Assembly (NCBI RefSeq): GCF_002980575.1
Contig: NZ_PVBS01000001.1
Coordinates: 1,922,001 to 1,986,000, forward strand
Source: Sphingobacterium gobiense
Lineage (GTDB): Bacteria; Bacteroidota; Bacteroidia; Sphingobacteriales; Sphingobacteriaceae
Length of the DNA: 64,000 bases
Direction of reading: 5' to 3'
This document shows positions 1 through 8,359 of this stretch, one piece after another (the stretch's first letter is position 1; every line of letters starts with the position of its first letter). Made by a program: the position numbers and the translations under genes. The notes under the pieces were generated by a model. It was not told where the DNA came from, searched no databases, and was given only the letters and a program-made list of their open reading frames with translations.

Positions 1-337
1 TCAGCAAGATCTCCAATTTCACGATGGGATCGCTGTTGTGCAACACCCAATAGAATCTTCGACATTGGTTTTTTTTAAACACAAAAACCAGGATAAGACG
101 GTTAACAAATTATACTATATCCACAAGAAAGACAGCGAGCTGAAGCCATTTCAAATAAACGGCTTACTCCTGCTATTCATTCCATTAGCTATATTATTAA
201 TAGCTTATTTATTTAAAAGATTTCTGGTAACTTTTGTTATTCTAGCGCTTGTCTACGCCTACTTTCATTTTTCCAAAGGACTCGATGTTTCCAATATTGC
301 AGAAAGCATATTAGATGCGTTAAAGAATTTAATCTAA
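1..337 (+). CDS. Small membrane protein, 5' end outside the window
   Basis: The frame is open from base 2 to the stop at 335-337, so the gene begins before the window; a GTG at base 38 is only an internal candidate start. The visible 111 residues are a polar N-terminal part followed by two hydrophobic segments (GLLLLFIPLAILLIAYLF and FLVTFVILALVYAYF) and a short amphipathic tail. I do not recognise the family. Its TAA overlaps the TAG of the convergent tamL gene within the four bases CTAA. Confidence 0.6.
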   Translation, partial: QQDLQFHDGIAVVQHPIESSTLVFFKHKNQDKTVNKLYYIHKKDSELKPFQINGLLLLFIPLAILLIAYLFKRFLVTFVILALVYAYFHFSKGLDVSNIAESILDALKNLI

Positions 338-2685
338 AACGGGAGTCCGACACTAAAATTGTATTGGATAAAATTATACCGGTCGGGGCGATGTGTTTCG
401 TAATAATTTTGTTTGAATTCCCGACTGTTAAAGAACTCTTTTATCACCCACTGCTCGCCCTCAGCAAATTGCGGGTCTTTCAGTTTTAACCCCGCATCCA
501 ACCGGATAATAAAATAGTCCATATCTAGTCGTACGCCAAAACCTGTACCAAGAGCAATCTGCGAAAGAAACTCATTCGCTTTAAACGTACCGTTAGTCGT
601 TATTTCGTTATCTCTTAGCAACCAGATATTTCCAGCATCAAGAAACGTGGCTCCATTCAACTTCGCGCCCAAAAAATTATTCAGCATCCGAAAGCGATAT
701 TCCGCGTTTGCTTCCAATTTGAGCTCACCCAACTGATCCAGATTTCGTAAATTCAGCCGTAAGCGTTCCGGTAAATCTGCCCGGTTATAATTACCAGGTC
801 CTAATGTACGTGCTTGCCATGCCCGAATACCGTTCATCCCACCTCCAAAGAAACTCTTCTCAAATATCAATAAGCGGGAATTGTTGCCATATGGAACAGC
901 GACACCACCGTTGAATCGCAACACAAATTGTTTGTTGCCTCCCAAATGGCGGTACCACCGGTAATCAATCTCTGTTTTAGCAAACTGCAAGTAAGGCACA
1001 CCAAACAACAGGCGTTCGCCTTCGGTCGATGTTTTCAACTTCAACACATCACTTAACATTCCCAACACATTTCCGCTGCTTTCCAATCCCACACGGAAAT
1101 AATTAAAATTTTCTTTCGTTAGAAGCTTGGCGGCGTTATAAGTGTAATTATACTGTGCACTTAAACCAAAATACTCTCGATTATTACTTCTAACGTATAG
1201 CAAATAACCTTCGTCCTCTAATTGCCGTTGAAATGCCTCATCTAGCCTCCCTACCCGGTACTCAACGGAAACCGGCGTTAAACTATGCTGTGAACGCGGA
1301 CTGGTATACCATATATAATTTAGCGAATTGGTAAAGTACCTATTGGAATACGTTTGGTCTTGTTGAAAAAATTGCAGTGTACTGGAAAAGGTGGTTCGTG
1401 GCAAACCATAGGTCCCGGTACTGGAATTCTCAAACGGCGTCATCAAACGCGGAATAATAAGATTGACCCCTACTTGAAAATCATTGTTAAAAATCTTATT
1501 GGCCAGACTCCCTTCCAAACGGGGATCAAACAGCACACCATACCGCATCTTTACTTCTAGTTGTTCCGCACCACCAAATACATTGCGATGTGAAAAGGTA
1601 TTCCCGACATTGAAACCACTCATACCCGAACTAAACGTAAACTCACCTTCCACTTGGTTCGCCATAACCGGACGGGGGGTCAGTTCGTAAAATGTATTCA
1701 AACGATTATTTCCGGTTTTTTGATGGTTAATCTTCACGTTCCTGAAACCGTTCATTTCGTAAAGGCGGTCATAAGATTGATTTTCTTTCTTGAGATCATA
1801 GCGCATGCCTGGCTGCAAATACATATATCTGGATAGAGGCTTTAGCCGAAAGCGTCCAGTTTCGTCATTATAAGTGATTCGTAGGTTTGTATCTACAACA
1901 GAATGAGGGTCTCTTGTACTGGTCTGTCCATAAGGCAATATTACTTTCACAAAGACGCTATCAATTTGGTAAATAGCATGTTGTGTGCTATCCGTTGGAT
2001 CTTGTATTTCTACCTGGAGGTCCGCTTGTTTCGTAACCGTATTCGTGTCAATCCCTACCCGCATGTATTGCCGCACATAATCATAATACCCGCGTTCTTT
2101 CAATTTTTCATAAAGCTTCTCGCGCTCATCAAGTAAATCTGCGCTGTCGAACTGCTTTCCTGTTTTAGCCAGCGATTTCGGTCTTACTTCTCGTACGTAT
2201 ATCTCTTCAATCGCGGGATCGTCGGCACGATAGCGGATATGGCCAAACAGGAATGGCTTTCCCAATGAAACAAGAAAATCAATATGGGCTTTCTTTTTTT
2301 TAACGTCGATCTGAGGCGTTACAAATGCATTGAAATATCCCTTGGTCTGGAGATATCTATTAATTTGTTGTGCAGACAGTTCCACCAAGGATGAATCGAG
2401 TACATGCGGGGGTTCTCCAACATTCCGTCTGTTTTCCTGTTTGTACTTTCCCTTCCGTGTATTGAAAAAATTATATATCGTGAGATTTAGTCTCGAATTC
2501 GGCTTTATTTCATTCGATATATAAGCCGCCGCCCTTTCTTTGATATCCGGTGGAACGCCCGTGATATCCACATCCGTCACCAACGCTTGCCCCTCTTCTA
2601 AGTATCTCGCCGAACGACAGGATGCAAAAAATAGCAACAAAAGCATTATACTTGCACAAACAAAAAAACAGTATGTCTTAATCAT
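334..2685 (-). CDS. tamL: TamL-like outer-membrane lipoprotein of the BamA/TamA (Omp85) family
   Basis: 783 residues. The N-terminus is a lipoprotein signal ending LLFFASC, with C23 the likely lipidated cysteine. POTRA-like repeats follow (residues about 35-330, including the EERAAYI/LNLTIYNFF region and a second unit around LQTKGYFNAFV). A C-terminal 16-strand Omp85 barrel follows, with FGGGMNGIRAW as the lid-loop-like motif and a terminal aromatic residue (SVGLPF). In Bacteroidota such lipidated TamA homologues (TamL) act with an inner-membrane TamB in envelope biogenesis; no tamB is next to it here. The start is 6 bp from the divergent methyltransferase start. Family assignment is firm; the exact role is inferred. 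Confidence 0.85.
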   Translation of the reverse strand: MIKTYCFFVCASIMLLLLFFASCRSARYLEEGQALVTDVDITGVPPDIKERAAAYISNEIKPNSRLNLTIYNFFNTRKGKYKQENRRNVGEPPHVLDSSLVELSAQQINRYLQTKGYFNAFVTPQIDVKKKKAHIDFLVSLGKPFLFGHIRYRADDPAIEEIYVREVRPKSLAKTGKQFDSADLLDEREKLYEKLKERGYYDYVRQYMRVGIDTNTVTKQADLQVEIQDPTDSTQHAIYQIDSVFVKVILPYGQTSTRDPHSVVDTNLRITYNDETGRFRLKPLSRYMYLQPGMRYDLKKENQSYDRLYEMNGFRNVKINHQKTGNNRLNTFYELTPRPVMANQVEGEFTFSSGMSGFNVGNTFSHRNVFGGAEQLEVKMRYGVLFDPRLEGSLANKIFNNDFQVGVNLIIPRLMTPFENSSTGTYGLPRTTFSSTLQFFQQDQTYSNRYFTNSLNYIWYTSPRSQHSLTPVSVEYRVGRLDEAFQRQLEDEGYLLYVRSNNREYFGLSAQYNYTYNAAKLLTKENFNYFRVGLESSGNVLGMLSDVLKLKTSTEGERLLFGVPYLQFAKTEIDYRWYRHLGGNKQFVLRFNGGVAVPYGNNSRLLIFEKSFFGGGMNGIRAWQARTLGPGNYNRADLPERLRLNLRNLDQLGELKLEANAEYRFRMLNNFLGAKLNGATFLDAGNIWLLRDNEITTNGTFKANEFLSQIALGTGFGVRLDMDYFIIRLDAGLKLKDPQFAEGEQWVIKEFFNSREFKQNYYETHRPDRYNFIQYNFSVGLPF

Positions 2686-2691
2686 TAAGCA

Positions 2692-3447
2692 ATGTTATCA
2701 AAAGCGCAAATTAGTTTAATTACGTCATTGCAACATAAAAAGTTTCGCAAACAGCATGGACTTTTTATCGTCGAAGGTGTGAAATCGGTACTCGAATTCC
2801 TATCCTCTGAGTACCAAATCCACAGCTTATATACCACGGCGGAAGCTCGAACAAAAATGGGCAATTTACCGCAAAAATTAAAATGTATAACGATTACCAC
2901 GAGCGAATTTCAAAAAATTTCCGGTTTGAGCAATCCGCAGGGGGTATTGGCACTCGTTCATTTACCAACCTCCGAAAACTTTGATTGGGCCAGCTTAAAG
3001 CAGCAGCACAACCTTCTTCTGGATGATATACAAGATCCGGGAAACCTAGGAACTATCATCCGAACAGCTGAATGGTTCGGCATACCCCACATTATCTGCT
3101 CTATGGGCACCGTCGACGCGTACAATCCCAAAGTTGTGCAAGCAACAATGGGCTCGTTAGCGCGCATTAAAATATACTATACGCCGTTAGCGGATTTCAT
3201 AAATCGGGCCGAAATGCCTACTTATGGAGCCCTTCTAGATGGGAAATCCATATATGAAACAAATTTCGGAAATGCCGGACTCATCGTTATGGGTAACGAG
3301 GGAAACGGTATCAGCAAGGAAATCGAAGAAACAGTGGATCATGCAGTGACCATTCCTCGCGTTGGAAACGCCGAATCGCTCAATGTAGCTGTCGCTACTA
3401 CCGTCTTCTGTTCTGAGATTGCAAGACAAAAAATGAAACCATCATAG
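2692..3447 (+). CDS. SpoU/TrmH-family RNA 2'-O-methyltransferase
   Basis: 251 residues. An N-terminal substrate-binding region (residues 1-95, KFRKQHGLFIVEG) precedes a SPOUT knot domain. The three SpoU motifs are visible: DPGNLGTIIRTAEWFG (motif 1, about residue 108), IVMGNEGNGIS (motif 2, about 197) and IPRVGNAESLNVAVA (motif 3, about 220). The family uses SAM to methylate ribose 2'-OH groups in rRNA or tRNA; the target cannot be read from sequence. It is divergent from tamL with only 6 bp between start codons, so each promoter lies inside the other gene. A second SpoU enzyme lies at 60924-61697. Confidence 0.88.
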   Translation: MLSKAQISLITSLQHKKFRKQHGLFIVEGVKSVLEFLSSEYQIHSLYTTAEARTKMGNLPQKLKCITITTSEFQKISGLSNPQGVLALVHLPTSENFDWASLKQQHNLLLDDIQDPGNLGTIIRTAEWFGIPHIICSMGTVDAYNPKVVQATMGSLARIKIYYTPLADFINRAEMPTYGALLDGKSIYETNFGNAGLIVMGNEGNGISKEIEETVDHAVTIPRVGNAESLNVAVATTVFCSEIARQKMKPS

Positions 3448-3512
3448 TTTATGCAAACCGAACGTAGTGAGCTGATGAATGCCGCTTAAAACATATGCGC
3501 TATGCATAAACT
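3446..3512 (+). repeat. Palindrome-bounded intergenic element, copy 1
   Basis: Perfect 10-bp inverted arms AGTTTATGCA (3446-3455) and TGCATAAACT (3503-3512) enclose a 47-base core. The core starts with an 18-mer (3456-3473) that matches 16 of 18 bases in a second element at 26785-26863. The left arm overlaps the stop codon of the methyltransferase gene. No T-run follows, so a simple terminator is unlikely. Confidence 0.5.
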
Positions 3513-3556
3513 TGATAGCTTCATTACCATTAAAAAGCAAATTATTCGAATGAAAA

Positions 3557-4741
3557 ATGGATAATCAAGTAGTCGATACAAAGTCGATATACACTTTTCC
3601 TTTTATTTTATTGTGTCTGAGTTCGCTGCTGTTTTGTGCGAGCTTCAATATGATTATCCCCGAATTACCGAACCACCTTAGTCAAATGGGAGGTGCCGAA
3701 CATAAGGGGCTAATTATTGCGCTTTTTACATTGACAGCGGGTATATCCCGCCCTTTCAGCGGCAAACTTACAGATCGTTGGGGCCGCGTCCCGGTAATGG
3801 CTATCGGCTCTATCGTATGTTTTGTCTGCGGCTTTCTCTATCCGATCCTCAGTTCTGTAGCCGGCTTTTTCTTCCTTCGGCTCGTCCATGGATTTTCGAC
3901 AGGCTTTAAACCCACGGCGACAGCAGCCTATATTGCAGACATTATTCCACAAAACCGTTGGGGTGAAGCCCTAGGGATGCATGGCCTTGCGTTTGCAGTC
4001 GGTAGTGCCATCGGCCCCGCTATTGGTAGCTACATTGCTAAAGATTACGGTATCGATTTTATGTTCTACTGTTCATCGGCATTTGCATTGCTTTCTATAC
4101 TCATCGTGATACGCATGGGAGAAACATTGGCTGACAAGCAAAAATTCTCCCTAAGCATGCTTCGGATTAATAAAGGTGAAATCATCGAATGGCGCGCCGT
4201 TCCGGCGGGTATCGTGACATTGCTCTCCTATTCGGGATACGGCGTAATTCTCACCTTAATCCCAGATTGGAGCGACTACTTAGGTATTAGCAATAAGGGG
4301 TTGTTTTTTACCGCCTATACGCTTGCTTCGATCAGCATTCGTTTTATCTCCGGAAAAGTATCGGATCGCTATGGTCGGATACGCGTCATGTATGTGGGGA
4401 TTGTCATTATTTCCATTTCGTTACTGCTTTTAGGACTAGGCAACTCTATAGAAGGCTTAATTTTAGGTGCCGTCGTATACGGTATAGGTAGTGGTATTCT
4501 ATCACCGGCCGTCAATGCCTGGACGATAGATCTCAGCTTACCACAGCATCGGGGGAAAGCGATGGCGACAATGTATATTGCTTTAGAAATAGGTATCGGT
4601 GGAGGTGCACTGCTGGCAGGATATATTTATCGTGATGAGATTAGCAAAATTCCTACTATATTTATCCTCAATAGCGTGATTATATTTTTAGCATTTTTTT
4701 ATGTGCTCCGTTGGGACGTAAAAAACAAAAGAAGCCGTTAA
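3557..4741 (+). CDS. MFS transporter
   Basis: 394 residues with about 12 hydrophobic segments and the MFS signature GKLTDRWGRVPVMA between TM2 and TM3 (about residues 66-80), repeated as GKVSDRYGRIRVMYVG in the second half. This is a proton-coupled sugar/drug-type antiporter architecture of usual length. Substrate is not predictable. The downstream AI-2E family gene starts 31 bp later on the same strand, so the two may be co-transcribed. The preceding 110-bp gap holds the palindromic element at 3446-3512 and no clear TAnnTTTG box. Confidence 0.85.
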   Translation: MDNQVVDTKSIYTFPFILLCLSSLLFCASFNMIIPELPNHLSQMGGAEHKGLIIALFTLTAGISRPFSGKLTDRWGRVPVMAIGSIVCFVCGFLYPILSSVAGFFFLRLVHGFSTGFKPTATAAYIADIIPQNRWGEALGMHGLAFAVGSAIGPAIGSYIAKDYGIDFMFYCSSAFALLSILIVIRMGETLADKQKFSLSMLRINKGEIIEWRAVPAGIVTLLSYSGYGVILTLIPDWSDYLGISNKGLFFTAYTLASISIRFISGKVSDRYGRIRVMYVGIVIISISLLLLGLGNSIEGLILGAVVYGIGSGILSPAVNAWTIDLSLPQHRGKAMATMYIALEIGIGGGALLAGYIYRDEISKIPTIFILNSVIIFLAFFYVLRWDVKNKRSR

Positions 4742-4771
4742 TCGTTTTGTATACAATTAAAAAACCGTAAG

Positions 4772-6034
4772 ATGGATAACAATTCTAAAAAATACCCCTA
4801 TTCGCTCGATCTAGCGTCAAGCCTCATCGCTATGGCACTTTTGCTAACGTTCATGTATGTTACACAAAGCGTTCTTGTCCCACTGCTGTTCTCGATTCTT
4901 ATATCGATTTCTTTGTTTCCTCTTGCTCGCTTTCTGGAACGCATGCGTTTAGGCAAAGCGTTTGCAGCAATACTATCGGTCCTTATTGCCATTGCAATCA
5001 TCTGGACACTTGGTTGGTTTATCGTCCACCAAAGCATCATCATCAGCAAAGATGCTTCTGCTATAACAGCCAAGGTAATGTCTTCGTTAGAACGGGCACA
5101 GGCCTGGGTTGAACAAAGTTTTGGTATCGAACGCACGGAGATAATGGACCAGCTACAGGACCAAGGCAATAAATTAGCATCTAACGCGGGTAGCGTTATA
5201 ACGGCAACATTTGGTTCTATTGGTAATATGGTGGCGGGGGTTATTTTAGTACCACTCTTTAGTTTTTTCTTATTATACTATCGTGATTTCTTTCGGGAAT
5301 TCTTTTTTAGAACGTTTAAAAGTGTTCCGCACACGAAAGTTGACGCGACCTTGAATAAAATATATGACGTGGTACAAAGTTATTTATTAGGATTGATCAC
5401 GGTAATGGGAATTGTCGCGGTGCTGAATACCGTCGGTTTGATGGCTTTGGGCATCGACTATGCGTGGTTTTTTGGAACACTAGCTTCCTTATTGATGCTC
5501 CTTCCCTATATTGGGATTGCTATCGGTTCTATCTTACCAGCATTATTTGCACTAGCGGTAAAAGATAGCGCCTGGTACGCCATTGGTGTCGTCGCGTGGT
5601 TTCAGGTCGTACAATTTTTGGAAGGGAATATTATAACGCCAAATATCGTAGGCAGTAAAGTTAGTATTAATCCGCTGATGGCAATCATCGCCATACTATT
5701 AGGAGGTATGTTATTCGGACTTTCCGGTTTGATCCTAGCCTTGCCATTAACGGCGACTATTAAGGTTCTCTTTGACGCAATTCCTTCTATGGAAGCTTTT
5801 GGATTCTTAATCGGCGAGCCAGAAAAAGAACATCTAAAAAGAAATTCAACGCAAGTTCTGCTCATGAAATGGGGTGTTGTTAGAAAACCTAAAAGTTCAA
5901 AAAAGATTGAGGTCGAGATGGAAGTCGACACCGAGACCGTCCCCGAAACTGTCACGATGAAATATAAAGAAATTCACGAATCGGAAGAGCTACCGAAGGA
6001 CGATGATGACGTTGATGCTAATTCAAAATCTTAA
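4772..6034 (+). CDS. AI-2E family (PerM/TqsA-like) transporter
   Basis: 420 residues, with about eight membrane segments and the family's soluble loop between TM3 and TM4 (residues about 90-160). The conserved late region NIITPNIVGSKVSINPLM (about residue 290) and the GGMLFGLSGLILALPLTA helix are present. The last 60 residues are an acidic cytoplasmic tail (VEMEVDTETVPE, EELPKDDDDVD). Members export quorum signals or exchange ions; the substrate here is unknown. The 3' end overlaps convergent holA by 17 bp. Confidence 0.85.
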   Translation: MDNNSKKYPYSLDLASSLIAMALLLTFMYVTQSVLVPLLFSILISISLFPLARFLERMRLGKAFAAILSVLIAIAIIWTLGWFIVHQSIIISKDASAITAKVMSSLERAQAWVEQSFGIERTEIMDQLQDQGNKLASNAGSVITATFGSIGNMVAGVILVPLFSFFLLYYRDFFREFFFRTFKSVPHTKVDATLNKIYDVVQSYLLGLITVMGIVAVLNTVGLMALGIDYAWFFGTLASLLMLLPYIGIAIGSILPALFALAVKDSAWYAIGVVAWFQVVQFLEGNIITPNIVGSKVSINPLMAIIAILLGGMLFGLSGLILALPLTATIKVLFDAIPSMEAFGFLIGEPEKEHLKRNSTQVLLMKWGVVRKPKSSKKIEVEMEVDTETVPETVTMKYKEIHESEELPKDDDDVDANSKS

Positions 6035-7028
6035 ACACGAGCTCCCGGATCATTTCTCCACCTTCGGTAAATGGTCCTACGTTCAGTCCTTTGGTTTTTA
6101 AATCATAAGTACTCAAATGGTGGATGATTTCAAATGTCTTTTTCCGATTGAAATTTCGTGCAGCCATTTCGTATTCCTTTAAAAAAAAGGTATGCACACC
6201 GAGTTGTTTTGCGGCGACCTGCGGTGATTTGTCGGGCAGATAATGGTACTTTAATATCTTTGTAAAATAATTCCCCAAGTTTCCGATAACGACCGGCATT
6301 GGATTTGATTTAGGGTTTGCGGTAAAATAATTGACAATTTGCATTGCTTTTACCGTGTTTCTTTTGGCGAGCGCAGATTGAAGCTCGAAAACATTAAAAT
6401 CCTTGCTAATGCCAATATTCTGTTCGATATGCAGTGGTTGAATTTCCTGCTCTTTAGGAACATTTAAAATCAGCTTACCGATTTCATTCGCGATTTTCGA
6501 GAGATCTGTCCCTAGATATTCCGCCATCATAGCGGCTGCTTGTGGGTGAATTTGCCGCTGTGCAACTCGAAACTGCTCTGCAACCCACTCCCCCACCTTA
6601 TTTTCATAAAGCTTGGCGGACTCCAGAACAGTCCCAGCTTTTTCGATAGCTTTATAAACTTTCTTGCGTTTATCGAATTTACCGTGCTTATAGGCAAACA
6701 CCAGTATCGTGGTGGGCGTTAGATTTTCCAGATACTTCAATAATAGATCTTCTTCCGTCTTCCATTTCAAGTCCTGCGCTTCCTTAATAATAATTAGCTG
6801 GTAGTCGCTCATCATCGGGTACCGTTTTGCCGCATTCACTACATTGACAACGCTCGTATCTTTTCCATACAATATGGTTTGGTCAAAACCTTTTTGTGCA
6901 TCATTCAATACTTCCTCTTCCAATGCGTCACTTACCAAATCGATATAATAGGATTCGTCCCCATGAAGAAGATACACCGGGCTGAATTTTCTTTTCTTGA
7001 TATCCGATACAACTGTATTTGCGTTCAT
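6018..7028 (-). CDS. holA: DNA polymerase III subunit delta
   Basis: 336 residues. HolA opens the beta clamp within the clamp-loader complex. The N-terminus SPVYLLHGDESYYIDLVSDAL and the central AQDLKWKTEEDLLLKYLE region match the AAA+-like delta fold, and the C-terminal helical collar region (about residues 210-335) ends KTKGLNVGPFTEGGEMIREL, typical for Bacteroidota. The partner dnaX lies at 61756-63555. A near-consensus minus-strand box (TATTTTCG, 7035-7042) sits 6 bases before the ATG. It is divergent from the HsdR_N gene and overlaps the AI-2E gene at its 3' end. Confidence 0.9.
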   Translation of the reverse strand: MNANTVVSDIKKRKFSPVYLLHGDESYYIDLVSDALEEEVLNDAQKGFDQTILYGKDTSVVNVVNAAKRYPMMSDYQLIIIKEAQDLKWKTEEDLLLKYLENLTPTTILVFAYKHGKFDKRKKVYKAIEKAGTVLESAKLYENKVGEWVAEQFRVAQRQIHPQAAAMMAEYLGTDLSKIANEIGKLILNVPKEQEIQPLHIEQNIGISKDFNVFELQSALAKRNTVKAMQIVNYFTANPKSNPMPVVIGNLGNYFTKILKYHYLPDKSPQVAAKQLGVHTFFLKEYEMAARNFNRKKTFEIIHHLSTYDLKTKGLNVGPFTEGGEMIRELVFKILN

Positions 7029-7117
7029 ACGTTACGAAAATACGTTTTTTTTAACTGGTTTGTTAATGTTCACACTGACGGTGGTAGAAGATTTTTCATT
7101 TTTCCCTTTTTATTTTT

Positions 7118-7125
7118 TATTTTTG
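7118..7125 (+). promoter_or_regulatory. -7 box TATTTTTG directly before the HsdR_N gene
   Basis: Perfect match to the Bacteroidota -7 consensus TAnnTTTG, ending 3 bases before the ATG at 7129, which implies an almost leaderless mRNA. No good TTG was found 19-20 bases upstream. Confidence 0.45.
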
Positions 7126-7128
7126 TTT

Positions 7129-7596
7129 ATGTTTGAGCCGATTCCGTTGAATTTACCCCCATATCTTTCTAGAATAACGCAAAAGCTTGACAAGCTGTTT
7201 ATTTTTGATGAACTGCGGAAAAAGGATTTGGTGCTCACACCAGAGGAATGGGTAAGGCAGCATTGGGTCCATTACCTCCATAAACATAAGGGTTATCCGA
7301 AATCGTTGATGCATATTGAAGGAGGCCTCAAACTGAACGCGGTGCAAAAGCGAAGCGATTTAATAGTTTTTAACAATAACGGAGAAAAAATACTTTTGGC
7401 AGAATTCAAATCACCTACTGTCAAAATTACCGATAAGGCATTCCGTCAGATTGCTAACTACAACAGCATCTATAAAATACCGTTACTCGTTGTCAGCAAC
7501 GGTATAGCGCATTTTTATTGCAGGATACATTTCGAGGAAAACAGATTTGAGTTTCTACCCGAACTGCCAAATTACAGTTCGGTGTTAAATTTGTAG
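7129..7596 (+). CDS. Stand-alone type I restriction HsdR N-terminal (HSDR_N) domain protein
   Basis: 155 residues from the ATG at 7129. An upstream in-frame start at 6997 would run through the promoter region and add 44 low-complexity residues, so I reject it. The whole protein is one PD-(D/E)xK-like domain: E39/E40 in TPEEWVRQ, D77 in KRSDLIVF and E92-x-K94 in AEFKSP fit the catalytic pattern. There is no helicase part and no hsdM or hsdS nearby. In Bacteroidota this small gene sits beside holA as a housekeeping neighbour; its role is unknown. A nuclease activity is inference from the motif. Confidence 0.8.
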   Translation: MFEPIPLNLPPYLSRITQKLDKLFIFDELRKKDLVLTPEEWVRQHWVHYLHKHKGYPKSLMHIEGGLKLNAVQKRSDLIVFNNNGEKILLAEFKSPTVKITDKAFRQIANYNSIYKIPLLVVSNGIAHFYCRIHFEENRFEFLPELPNYSSVLNL

Positions 7597-7653
7597 AGCA
7601 TATTGAAATTATAGTTTTATATTAGTCGTTGTAAAATAGAAAAACAGAACACC

Positions 7654-8349
7654 ATGAATATAGATAAAAGCGAATTTAGAAAATATGCTATTAAGCATCA
7701 TCGTATTGGAAGCCAACATGTAGATGGTTATATTTCGCGTGTGCAGAACATGCCGACAAACCTCACTCCTTACATTATTGAGGAACGTCAGTTAAATGTC
7801 GCACAGATGGATGTGTTTTCACGCTTAATGATGGATCGTATTATTTTTCTAGGCGACCCCATTAACGACCAAGTAGCCAATATCGTACAGGCACAGTTGT
7901 TATTTTTGCAGTCTACCGACGCCCAACGCGATATTCAGATCTATATTAACTCACCAGGAGGCAGTGTATACGCCGGATTGGGCATTTACGACACAATGCA
8001 GTACATAGCGCCTGACGTTGCTACTATCTGTACTGGAATGGCAGCTTCCATGGGAGCGGTATTGTTAGTGGCAGGTGCAAAAGGTAAACGTGCAGCCTTA
8101 AGGCATGCTCGTGTAATGATTCATCAACCATCTGGTGGAGCGCAGGGCGTGGCCGCGGATATGGAAATCAATCTGCGCGAAATGCTGAAGTTAAAAGAAG
8201 AATTGTACACCATCATTTCCGAACATTCGGGTCAACCATACGAGTGGGTTGAAAAGTCCTCTGATCGCGACTATTGGATGAAAGCGGCAGAAGCGAAAGA
8301 GTTTGGTATGATTGATGAGGTATTATTACCCAAAAAAGAAGTTAAATAA
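7654..8349 (+). CDS. clpP: ATP-dependent Clp protease proteolytic subunit
   Basis: 231 residues. This serine peptidase forms tetradecamers and degrades substrates fed by ClpX. The triad is visible: S132 in GMAASMGA, H157 in MIHQPSGG and D206 in SDRDYWM, each 21 positions after its E. coli precursor counterpart, so the N-terminal extension is about 21 residues. The oxyanion/strand motif INSPGGSVYAGLGIYD is intact. clpX starts 10 bp after the stop, giving a clpP-clpX operon. Confidence 0.97.
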   Translation: MNIDKSEFRKYAIKHHRIGSQHVDGYISRVQNMPTNLTPYIIEERQLNVAQMDVFSRLMMDRIIFLGDPINDQVANIVQAQLLFLQSTDAQRDIQIYINSPGGSVYAGLGIYDTMQYIAPDVATICTGMAASMGAVLLVAGAKGKRAALRHARVMIHQPSGGAQGVAADMEINLREMLKLKEELYTIISEHSGQPYEWVEKSSDRDYWMKAAEAKEFGMIDEVLLPKKEVK

Positions 8350-8359
8350 CAATTAATCA

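Noticed and set aside
1354..1560. Plus-strand ORFs antisense to tamL and other large genes
   Set aside because: They lie fully inside well-supported genes and encode no recognisable domain.
6997..7128. Longer N-terminus for the HsdR_N gene
   Set aside because: It overlaps the holA start and the promoter region and adds low-complexity hydrophobic residues.
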